8,768 nucleotides of DNA from DASQGA01 sp035535315 (GCA_035535315.1 DATLQD010000096.1:1-8768), one strand, 5' to 3'. Counted from the first letter of the stretch, positions 1 through 5,756 are shown. Made by a program: numbers and translations. The notes: generated by a model from the sequence alone, not told the origin.

Positions 1-2162
1 GGCGCGGCCGCCTGCAGGACGACATCGCCCGCCTCACCCGGCCGAAGTGTCAGCGCTGCCGGGCTCGCGGCGAACCGCACCTCGGGAGCGGCAGCCGAAT
101 CGTTGACGACACCGAACGAGAGGCGAAGGGTGCGGGTCGACAGATTCCGCACGCTGATGCCCCGGATCACGCTCCAGCCCGCGCCGGTCGCCTTTCCGAG
201 CGCGAGCGAGGCCGGCTCGACCGCCAGCTCCGTCGAGGCTGCGCCCTGGAGGTCGAGCGCCCCTGCTCCCGTGACGGTCACTCCTGCGGACGCCCGGCCC
301 TCGAGTTGGCGCGCGCTTCCGACCAGGAGCCCGCGAAGCTCACCGGCCGACAGGTCCGGGCGGGCGTCGGCCAGGAGCGCCGCCGCACCGGCGACGACGG
401 CGGCAGCCGCGCTCGAGCCGGTGGCGGTCGCGACGCGCGGCGAGCGGTCGGCAGTACGACCTGCGTCCGCGGTCACGAGCCCGACGCCGGGTGCGACGAG
501 GTCCGGCTTTACACGCCCGTCGAATACGAGGCCGCTCGAGGAGAATGGTGCCACGCGCCCCGCGCCCGGGTTGCCCACCACCTCCCCGGCCCCGAGGTCG
601 AGGGTAACCTCGCGACCGGAAGCGAGCGCGCGCGCGGCCGCCACGCCCGAGTGCCCGGCGACCGCGAGGACGGGGATCCCGCCCGACTCGTCCAGGTCGA
701 GCGCACCGGACGGAAGGTGCGCCCCGGCGACGAGGAGGACGGTCGCGCCGGCTACGGCGGCGTTCTGCGCCTTCTCTGTCAGTGAGCCACCCGCCGGGAC
801 GAGCACGGCCCGCCCCGCGACCCGGCTGTCGCCGGCGCGGTCAAAGAAGTCGGCCAGCATGATTCCGCTGGCCTGAACCGCCGGGGCTCGTTCGCCGTCG
901 CCGAGCGAGGGACCGAAGAGTGCCGAGACCCCGAGACGCAATGCCGACCGGGGCGCCACCGCGCCGAGCACACGCACGGGCTCGTCCAGGACTTCGTCGG
1001 AGTCGATTCGCAGGCGCGCGTTCGCCTGGAGCAGGTCGGAGCGTGCGTCCAGGGCGCCGACGGTCAGCGCGTCGGGAGCTCCGCCGGGTCCGCCGACGCT
1101 TCCGAATCCTTCCCGTCCTGCCCGGCCGTCGTTCCCGGCGGCGGCCACGACCAGTGTGCCGAGGCGGGTCGCGCCTGCGACGGCTCTCGACTCCGGGCTG
1201 TCCGAAAACGCCGCGAACGGCTCGACGACGGCTGCGAGCGCGATGTCAGCCGCATCCCGGAGGTCGCCGTTCCCGTCGGGATCGACGGCGCGTTCCAGGC
1301 CCGCAACGAGTGCGTCGCCGCGGCCGAGAACGGCATAGGAGCCGTCCTGGGTCCGGCGCCAGCCGAGGATGCGAAGAGGCAGGATCCTCGCACCCGGTGC
1401 GACTCCCCCTACGAGCCCGCCACCCGCCACGATTCCGGCCATGCGGGTTCCATGCGTCTCGAGGCGCCCTGGCTCTCCGGGCATCGACCGGGCAATGGCC
1501 GGCGTGGCGCCGCGGAGGAGGTCGTAGCCCGGAAGTACCCGGCCGCGCAGTGTGGAGTGGCCACGCTGGACACCTGCGTCGAGAAGCGCCACGGTCACCC
1601 CGGCTCCGTCGAATCCCGGCAGCCGGACCGAGGCGCGGCGGCCTGCGCCCTCCGAAAACTCCGGTTGCCCGATGGTCTGGGTCCCGACCGAGGCGGAATA
1701 GACCGTCCGAACCGGATAAACCCCGCTGACGCCTCCGATTCGCTCGAGCTCGGCAAGTGCCCTGTCGTCCAGGGCAGCCGAGAAGCCGTTCAACGTGCGG
1801 GTGAACGAATACAACGGCTCCACGTCGATTCCACGCTCGGCGAGCTTCGCAAGTAGGAGCCGTTGTGCTCCCTCCGCCTCCGTCGACCAGCGCCGAGTTT
1901 GGGCGGGCGTCGGCGACCGGCGCAGACCAGCCGCCTGGTCGGCGACGGAGGGAGCCGCCAGGACGACGATCATCCGCTTCGAGGGCGCGGCCGCCTGGGG
2001 GCGGGCGCCGAACGCTCCGCGCCACGTCGCGACGGCACCGCTCACGACGACGTCCCCGGCTCCTCGCACCGGTGCGACCGAGACGAGCATGGTCGCCACC
2101 AGGGCGACGAGCCCCAGGGCCGTCGCCCGACGCTTGTTCTCAGGCCGCGGAGGCGTACGCAT
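1..2162 (-). CDS. Secreted subtilisin-like (S8) serine protease with PA domain, C-terminus cut by window edge
   Basis: This is a secreted endopeptidase of the subtilase family; about 720 codons are visible and the reading frame is open at the left edge. A signal peptide spans residues 1-35 (basic KRR near residue 10, then a hydrophobic run ALGLVALVATMLVSVAP). An inhibitor-I9-type propeptide covers about 62-156. The catalytic domain follows with Asp195 (VALLDAG), His237 (ETHGTRMAG), oxyanion Asn344 (AAAGNDG) and Ser584 (TGSSAAAAVVAG). A protease-associated (PA) domain of about 440-525 is inserted between Asn and Ser, and is followed by FSSSG and VKPDLVAPG. From about 610 there is a beta-rich, Fn3/Ig-like tail ending in LTLRPGE-type sequence. 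The triad is complete, but the flanks are unusual: HGTR instead of HGTH, and GSSAAAAVV instead of GTSMAAPHV. The ATG at 2162 lies inside the tsaD 3' end, 23 bases before the end of its stop codon, with no clear ribosome binding site. It is the only start that keeps the signal peptide's basic N-region. Substrate is unknown. Confidence 0.93.
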   Translation of the reverse strand, partial: MRTPPRPENKRRATALGLVALVATMLVSVAPVRGAGDVVVSGAVATWRGAFGARPQAAAPSKRMIVVLAAPSVADQAAGLRRSPTPAQTRRWSTEAEGAQRLLLAKLAERGIDVEPLYSFTRTLNGFSAALDDRALAELERIGGVSGVYPVRTVYSASVGTQTIGQPEFSEGAGRRASVRLPGFDGAGVTVALLDAGVQRGHSTLRGRVLPGYDLLRGATPAIARSMPGEPGRLETHGTRMAGIVAGGGLVGGVAPGARILPLRILGWRRTQDGSYAVLGRGDALVAGLERAVDPDGNGDLRDAADIALAAVVEPFAAFSDSPESRAVAGATRLGTLVVAAAGNDGRAGREGFGSVGGPGGAPDALTVGALDARSDLLQANARLRIDSDEVLDEPVRVLGAVAPRSALRLGVSALFGPSLGDGERAPAVQASGIMLADFFDRAGDSRVAGRAVLVPAGGSLTEKAQNAAVAGATVLLVAGAHLPSGALDLDESGGIPVLAVAGHSGVAAARALASGREVTLDLGAGEVVGNPGAGRVAPFSSSGLVFDGRVKPDLVAPGVGLVTADAGRTADRSPRVATATGSSAAAAVVAGAAALLADARPDLSAGELRGLLVGSARQLEGRASAGVTVTGAGALDLQGAASTELAVEPASLALGKATGAGWSVIRGISVRNLSTRTLRLSFGVVNDSAAAPEVRFAASPAALTLRPGEAGDVVLQAAA

Positions 2163-3105
2163 CGAGCGCAAGATACTCAGGGTAGGCGATGACCGGTGCA
2201 AAGCGGGCCGCAGAGGCGATCATGGCCGCATTGTCTGTACAGAACTCGAGCGGGGCGAGCGCCGCTTCGGGCAGCGATGCCCGCAGCTCGGAGTTCGCAG
2301 CAACCCCACCGACGACGGCGATGCGCTGGGCGCTCGTGACCACGGCTGCCTTCCGGGTTCGCTCTACGAGAGCCCTGACGATGGCGCGCTGGTAGCTCGC
2401 CGCGAGGTCTGCGCGCCTACGCTCGAGCTCGGCTGGGTCGAGATCGCGAACGACGTAGAGGAGGGCGGTCTTCAAGCCGGAGAACGAGAAGTCGTAGCCG
2501 GGTACCCGCGCGACCGGGAAGCGGTACGCCTCGGGATCGCCCTCGCGGGCCAGCCGGTCGATCGCGCCGCCGCCCGGATACCCCAGGCCGAGCAAGCGGG
2601 CGCCCTTGTCGAACGCCTCCCCGGCCGCATCGTCGAGGCTCCGGCCGAGCACCTCGAACCCGGAGCGGTCTCGGACGTCGAGGAGCAACGTGTGCCCTCC
2701 GCTTGCGAGCAAGCAGACGAACGGGGGGTCGACCGCGTCGGGCTCGAGAAAGAGCGACGAGACGTGGCCCTTGAGATGATCCACCGGCACGAGCGGGAGC
2801 CGGCGAGACCATGCAAGTGCCTTGGCCGCCGAGAGTCCGACCAAGAGGGCGCCGATCAGCCCCGGCCCCCGGGTGACGGCGACCGCATCGACGTCGTCGA
2901 GGGCTGCCCCCGCCTTCAGCAAAGCCTCCTGAACGACCGGGGAGACCAGCTCGAGATGCCGCCGCGACGCGATCTCGGGGACGACCCCGCCGTAGCGGGC
3001 GTGAAGCTCCGCCTGCGAGGCGACGACGCTCGAACGCACCACCCCGTCATCCGTGACGAGCGCAGCGGCGGTCTCGTCGCAGGACGTCTCGAGGCCGAGG
3101 ATCAA
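2140..3105 (-). CDS. tsaD: tRNA N6-adenosine threonylcarbamoyltransferase TsaD
   Basis: TsaD is the Kae1/Qri7/YgjD-family catalytic subunit that transfers the threonylcarbamoyl group from TC-AMP to A37 of ANN-decoding tRNAs, giving t6A. It acts in the cytoplasm with TsaB and TsaE. The 321-residue product shows the N-terminal ILGLETSCDET signature (2-12), metal-ligand histidines H110 and H114 in DHLKGH, SGGHT (135-139), YPGGG (176-180), the GGVAAN nucleotide-site motif (266-271) and the metal-ligand aspartate D291 in CTDNAAMIA. It is slightly shorter than the usual 335-345 residues, mostly at the C-terminus. The start is chosen as TTG at 3105, because this places the ETSCDET motif at the usual distance from the N-terminus and overlaps the rimI stop by four bases (TTGA). 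The frame stays open further upstream, but only through rimI coding sequence. Translation is therefore probably coupled to rimI. The function call is very secure; the exact start is less so. Confidence 0.96.
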   Translation of the reverse strand: MILGLETSCDETAAALVTDDGVVRSSVVASQAELHARYGGVVPEIASRRHLELVSPVVQEALLKAGAALDDVDAVAVTRGPGLIGALLVGLSAAKALAWSRRLPLVPVDHLKGHVSSLFLEPDAVDPPFVCLLASGGHTLLLDVRDRSGFEVLGRSLDDAAGEAFDKGARLLGLGYPGGGAIDRLAREGDPEAYRFPVARVPGYDFSFSGLKTALLYVVRDLDPAELERRRADLAASYQRAIVRALVERTRKAAVVTSAQRIAVVGGVAANSELRASLPEAALAPLEFCTDNAAMIASAARFAPVIAYPEYLALDAYASAA

Positions 3106-3578
3106 GGAGTGCCGACCGAGGACACCGGCACCGGGTCGCGCCACATGATCAACGCGTCCTCGCGGTTGTCCGTGTAATAGCCGCGCCGCACTCCGGTGGA
3201 ATAGAAGCCTGCCCGCTCGTAGAGCGCGATCGCGCTCGTGTTCGAGACGCGCACCTCGAGCGTGTATCCGCGGCGGGCGTCGGTCTCGGTGCGCGCGAAG
3301 AGCTCGTCGAGGAGGCTGAGCGCGATGCCGTGCCGGCGATAGGCGTACGCAACGGCGATGTTCATGATGTGCCAGGCGTCGACATACCGCGAGATGATCA
3401 GGTACCCGGCGAGGGTGCCGCGATGCTCCGGGTCGTACGCACCCAGAGACATCGAAGAGGGCTTGGCGAGCTCGCCTGCGAACATCGACCGCGACCAGGG
3501 CGTGGGATATGCCTCCTGCTCGATCCGCTCGATTTCGTCCAAATCCGAGAGTGTCAGGCGGCGGATTTCGAGGTTCAT
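3102..3578 (-). CDS. rimI: Ribosomal-protein-alanine N-acetyltransferase RimI (GNAT family)
   Basis: RimI is a GNAT-fold enzyme that moves an acetyl group from acetyl-CoA to protein N-termini, classically ribosomal protein S18 (bS18). The 158-residue product is of normal family length. Visible features are the N-terminal RRLTLSDLDEIERIEQEAY helix region, PTPWS (25-29), the acetyl-CoA pyrophosphate loop RRHGIA (81-86, matching R/Q-x-x-G-x-G/A), catalytic-region E108, LEVRVSNTSAIALYERAGF (107-125) and the C-terminal YYTDNREDALIM block typical of RimI. The start is ATG 3578, with a GGGG Shine-Dalgarno-like tract about 8 bases upstream on the minus strand, lying in the loop of a small GGCCA/TGGCC hairpin. 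It sits between tsaB and tsaD, as is common in bacteria, and its stop overlaps the tsaD TTG start. Whether it acetylates S18 or other proteins here cannot be read from sequence. Confidence 0.95.
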   Translation of the reverse strand: MNLEIRRLTLSDLDEIERIEQEAYPTPWSRSMFAGELAKPSSMSLGAYDPEHRGTLAGYLIISRYVDAWHIMNIAVAYAYRRHGIALSLLDELFARTETDARRGYTLEVRVSNTSAIALYERAGFYSTGVRRGYYTDNREDALIMWRDPVPVSSVGTP

Positions 3579-3718
3579 GGGCCAACCCCTGGCCTATGAA
3601 CGTGTGGAGGGGGTGTGGGGGAACCGGGAGGTTCCTCCATGTTGGGCTGCAAGAAGGGGGCTCGCGGGGGGAACATGGTTTCCCCCGCGGGAGCGAGCCG
3701 GACGCGAGCGACGGTCAT
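3575..3718 (-). CDS. Possible 47-residue proline-rich small ORF coupled between tsaB and rimI
   Basis: An open frame of 47 codons fills the whole gap between tsaB and rimI. Its ATG overlaps the tsaB stop in an ATGA, and its own TGA overlaps the rimI ATG in another ATGA. The predicted peptide begins MTVARVRLAPAG. It is rich in proline, especially in the second half (PPGSPTPPP), and has no cysteines, membrane segment or signal peptide. I do not recognise it as a known family. Perfect stop/start overlap at both ends argues for a real coupling cistron. Against it, the same DNA forms strong hairpins and its composition looks dictated by G- and C-runs more than by protein constraint. It may therefore be a structured spacer with a fortuitous open frame. 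Confidence 0.35.
   Translation of the reverse strand: MTVARVRLAPAGETMFPPRAPFLQPNMEEPPGSPTPPPHVHRPGVGP
3579..3714 (-). promoter_or_regulatory. Hairpin-rich tsaB-rimI intercistronic region
   Basis: Three inverted repeats lie in 136 bases inside an otherwise tightly packed operon. The largest (3659-3699) has an outer GGCTCGC/GCGAGCC stem, an inner GGGGGAA/TTCCCCC stem and a six-base loop (CATGGT on the plus strand), with unpaired bases on one side. A second (3620-3635) pairs GGAACC with GGTTCC around a four-base loop. A third (3580-3594) pairs GGCCA with TGGCC, exposes GGGG in its loop and ends one base from the rimI ATG. There is no T-run, so a classical intrinsic terminator is not supported. 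Possible roles are mRNA processing or stability, control of rimI translation, or a dispersed repeat unit; these are inferences. Confidence 0.5.
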
Positions 3719-4314
3719 GCCGGCAGTTTCCTCTCGGCGTCGGGCGCGCGGAGGTAGATGGGCTCCGCCGCCTCGGGCGGACCGAAGGCGCTTGCGAGGA
3801 GGGCGTGATGGCGTGCCCAGGGCACGTGGACGGGGCTTTCGTCGGGCGGCACGAGGCCACCGGAACCCTGGAGGACGTCGCGGTACCGCACCGCGCCGTC
3901 GCCGACCGCGGTCTCGCCCTGCTCGAGCTCGAGATTGTCAGGACGAACGCATCGGTACTCCCCCGCTAAGAGCGTGAAGACCTCCCCGCGCCGGGCATCG
4001 AGGACAGGGCGGCTCCCGGGACTCCCCGCGGCGAGTGCGTCGAGTGTCGAGACTCCGGCGACCGGAATTCCGAGGGAGAGAGCGAGCGTCCTCGCTGTCA
4101 CGAGCCCCATCCGAAGCCCTGTGTAACTCCCCGGGCCCGTTCCGACGACGATCCCGTCTAGCGCAGCAGGCTCCACGCCTGCACCGGCGAGCACCTCGTC
4201 GATGTCGTGCAGGATCCGAACCGCCCGGGATGGCCGCTCGCCGAGGACGTCCCCGTCCCGCACGAGCGCGCAGGACGCCGCGTCGGTCGCGGTGTCGAAG
4301 GCGATGTTCAACAC
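3715..4314 (-). CDS. tsaB: t6A biosynthesis dimerisation protein TsaB (YeaZ)
   Basis: TsaB is a catalytically silent paralogue of TsaD. It dimerises with TsaD and recruits TsaE to form the bacterial threonylcarbamoyl-transfer complex. The 199-residue product starts MLNIAFDTATDAASCAL, the ASKHA-type N-terminal strand pair. It carries the diagnostic GTGPGSYTGLRMGLVTARTLA block (59-79), VLDARRGEVF (104-113) and a C-terminal PIYLRAPDA segment (185-193), all typical of YeaZ. The start is GTG 4314, which overlaps the tsaE stop by seven bases (GTGTTGA); the TTG one codon later is an equally coupled alternative. No Shine-Dalgarno is evident, so translation probably depends on ribosomes leaving tsaE. 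The family's usual length is about 200-230 residues, so this copy is complete. Confidence 0.95.
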   Translation of the reverse strand: MLNIAFDTATDAASCALVRDGDVLGERPSRAVRILHDIDEVLAGAGVEPAALDGIVVGTGPGSYTGLRMGLVTARTLALSLGIPVAGVSTLDALAAGSPGSRPVLDARRGEVFTLLAGEYRCVRPDNLELEQGETAVGDGAVRYRDVLQGSGGLVPPDESPVHVPWARHHALLASAFGPPEAAEPIYLRAPDAERKLPA

Positions 4315-4760
4315 CGGGCGGAAAGGGCTATTTCCAGGGATTTCTCTGTAGTTTCGACCCCGATGAGTCTACGCTCGGACTCGAGGAGCTGCAACCGCAC
4401 CGCTGCGCGCGCTTCACCGAGATAGGTCTGAGCCCGCTCGGGCCACTCGACGAACACGACTGCGTCCTCGAAGTACCCCTCCAGGTCGCCCCAGTCATCC
4501 TCGGACACGCTTCGCTCGAAGCGGTAGAGGTCGAGGTGGGAGACCGGGACGCGGCCTTCGTACCGATGGCCCACCGTGTAGGTCGGGCTCGTCACAGGCT
4601 CGTCGACGCCGAGCTCGCGGCAGGCTCCGCGCACGAACGTCGTCTTCCCGGCGCCTAGCTCGCCCGCGACCGTGACGAGGTCCCCCGGGCGCAACGCCGA
4701 GGCGAGGCCCGCTGCGATGCGCTCGGTCTCCTCGGGCGAGGACGACTCGAGCTCGATCAT
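4308..4760 (-). CDS. tsaE: t6A biosynthesis ATPase TsaE (YjeE)
   Basis: TsaE is the small P-loop ATPase that binds the TsaB-TsaD dimer and resets it between rounds of t6A synthesis. The 150-residue product has a Walker A motif GELGAGKTT (33-41), the TsaE-specific SPTYT switch (58-62), HLDLYR (75-80, with D77 as the likely acidic residue near the nucleotide) and VVFVEWPER (101-109), all canonical for the family. Length is normal. It starts nine bases after the uracil-DNA glycosylase stop, without a clear Shine-Dalgarno, and its 3' end overlaps tsaB by seven bases. TsaE-TsaB-RimI-TsaD in this order is a common bacterial arrangement. Confidence 0.96.
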   Translation of the reverse strand: MIELESSSPEETERIAAGLASALRPGDLVTVAGELGAGKTTFVRGACRELGVDEPVTSPTYTVGHRYEGRVPVSHLDLYRFERSVSEDDWGDLEGYFEDAVVFVEWPERAQTYLGEARAAVRLQLLESERRLIGVETTEKSLEIALSARC

Positions 4761-4769
4761 TGCCAGAGC

Positions 4770-5477
4770 TTAGAAGAGGCCGAGCTGCTGCTGCTGCGGC
4801 GGCGTCGCGACGGCCGAGGCGGCCGAAACGGGGAAGCGGATCACCTCTGCGGCGGCCGCGGGTGCAGGCTCCTCGCCGATGAGAGCCGGAATGCCGGCGA
4901 AGTCCTCCTCGAGCGTGCGCAGCATCGCGGGCGTGTACAGCGCAGCGGCCGGGTGGTAAAGCGGATAGAGCGTCACCGTGCGCCCGCCGACGGTCGCCTC
5001 CTGCGGCCGCCCGTGCACCCGTGTGATCCCGTGTGGCTTCCCGGTGAGGAGCTTCGTCGCGAAGTTCCCGAGTGTCGCGACGAGCCGTGGCTCGACGAGC
5101 TCGAGTTGCCGGAAGAGGTGCGCCTCGCACGCTTCGATCTCGTCCGCCTGCGGATCGCGGTTCCCCGGCGGCCGGCACTTGATCACGTTCGCAATGTAGA
5201 CATCCTCGCGAGCGAGCCCGATTCCCCCGAGCAGCTTGTCCAGGAGCTTCCCGGCCTGACCAACGAACGGAAACCCCTGCTTGTCCTCGTGGAATCCGGG
5301 GGCTTCCCCGATGAACATCAGATTGGCATCGGGGTCGCCGGTGCCGAAGACGACCTGCGTGCGGCCCTCGGCCAGCCGGCAGCGTGCGCAGGGCGCAATC
5401 TCGGTCGCATAAGCCTCGAGCGCCGAGCGGCGACCGGCAGGGGTCAGCCCCAGAGAAGCTGGGTCAGCCGCAGCCAC
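4770..5477 (-). CDS. Family 4 (Fe-S cluster) uracil-DNA glycosylase with C-terminal QLGLF motif
   Basis: This enzyme removes uracil produced by cytosine deamination or misincorporation from DNA, starting base excision repair. From the GTG at 5477 the protein is 235 residues. It shows the family 4 active-site block GEAPGFHEDKQG followed by FPFVGQAGKLLD (57-80), NVIKCRPPGNRDP (97-109), and HPAAALY (175-181). Four cysteines, C30, C33, C101 and C117, are spaced as expected for the [4Fe-4S] cluster. The catalytic core ends near residue 202. An alanine- and proline-rich linker follows, ending in QQQQLGLF, which resembles the bacterial sliding-clamp (DnaN) binding consensus QLxLF. Start choice: GTG 5477 overlaps the zinc-ribbon gene by only 14 bases and gives a normal N-terminus. 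A TTG at 5549 would give 259 residues but an 86-base overlap. The function is secure; the start is moderately so. Confidence 0.93.
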   Translation of the reverse strand: MAAADPASLGLTPAGRRSALEAYATEIAPCARCRLAEGRTQVVFGTGDPDANLMFIGEAPGFHEDKQGFPFVGQAGKLLDKLLGGIGLAREDVYIANVIKCRPPGNRDPQADEIEACEAHLFRQLELVEPRLVATLGNFATKLLTGKPHGITRVHGRPQEATVGGRTVTLYPLYHPAAALYTPAMLRTLEEDFAGIPALIGEEPAPAAAAEVIRFPVSAASAVATPPQQQQLGLF

Positions 5478-5676
5478 AGCCTCCGCCGCAACAACCGCCT
5501 CCAGCAGTGCCGCCGAAGCTCGGTTGCCCGGCGGTGCCGTGAGCAGCAAACACCGAGAACTGTCGTCTGACCTTCTCGGAGCCGCAATCCGGGCAGCCCG
5601 GATCCGCGTCGTCGACGCGCAAGAGCTCTTCGTAATGGCTCTCGCACGTCATGCACACGAACTCATACATTGGCAT
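5464..5676 (-). CDS. FmdB-family zinc-ribbon protein
   Basis: This is a 70-residue protein of the FmdB/CxxC_CxxC_SSSS putative regulatory family. It begins MPMYEFVC and carries two zinc-ribbon knuckles: C8-x2-C11 and C28-x2-C31 (CPDCGSEKVRR), followed by the family-typical SVFA (41-44). The C-terminal third is low complexity, glycine-rich and ends GGGCCGGGCGCG, giving four more cysteines (62, 63, 67, 69). Such Cys/Gly tails occur in this family but have no established role. The start is ATG 5676; an ATG two codons later would give MYEFVC. It is the first gene of the leftward operon, with a promoter whose -10 ends nine bases upstream, so the mRNA is likely leaderless. No biochemical function can be assigned; zinc binding is an inference from the cysteines. 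Confidence 0.9.
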   Translation of the reverse strand: MPMYEFVCMTCESHYEELLRVDDADPGCPDCGSEKVRRQFSVFAAHGTAGQPSFGGTAGGGCCGGGCGCG

Positions 5677-5685
5677 CGCTCGCGG

Positions 5686-5715
5686 AGTCTAGGCACCGTC
5701 CCGGACACACCGCAA
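5686..5715 (-). promoter_or_regulatory. Promoter of the leftward FmdB-UDG-tsa operon
   Basis: Read on the minus strand, TTGCGG (5715-5710) and TAGACT (5691-5686) are separated by 18 bases, a good match to a housekeeping sigma factor -35/-10 pair. The ATG lies nine bases after the -10, so the transcript would begin within about three bases of the start codon. It would be leaderless or nearly so, which is common in actinobacteria. An imperfect palindrome at 5701-5726 covers the -35. Confidence 0.6.
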
Positions 5716-5747
5716 GTGTGGACCGGAACCGACCCTCCCACGGCCTC

Positions 5748-5756
5748 TGGCATGAT
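5748..5756 (+). promoter_or_regulatory. Extended -10 promoter of the alpha/beta hydrolase gene
   Basis: TGG followed by CATGAT forms an extended -10 (TGN plus hexamer). Six bases separate it from the GTG at 5763, so the expected transcription start coincides with the start codon. No -35 match is visible at the usual distance, and no Shine-Dalgarno precedes the GTG. Both observations fit a leaderless mRNA. Confidence 0.45.

Noticed and set aside
103..1856. Several plus-strand frames opposite the left-edge gene
   Set aside because: The minus strand here reads as one continuous subtilase with full triad, propeptide and PA domain; the plus frames are composition artefacts.
1795..3177. Long plus-strand open frame of 460 codons
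   Set aside because: It is antisense to tsaD and the protease, is rich in Arg/Gly/Asp without domains, and is explained by the lack of stop codons in high-GC DNA. The minus-strand frames carry all family motifs.
3106..3585. Fusion of an N-terminal domain to TsaD (481-codon frame)
   Set aside because: The extra 160 residues come from rimI DNA read in another frame and look like random Arg-rich sequence; RimI itself reads perfectly in its own frame.
3659..3699. Intrinsic terminator between tsaB and rimI
   Set aside because: The stem is strong but no T-run follows on either strand, and stopping transcription here would cut off rimI and tsaD.
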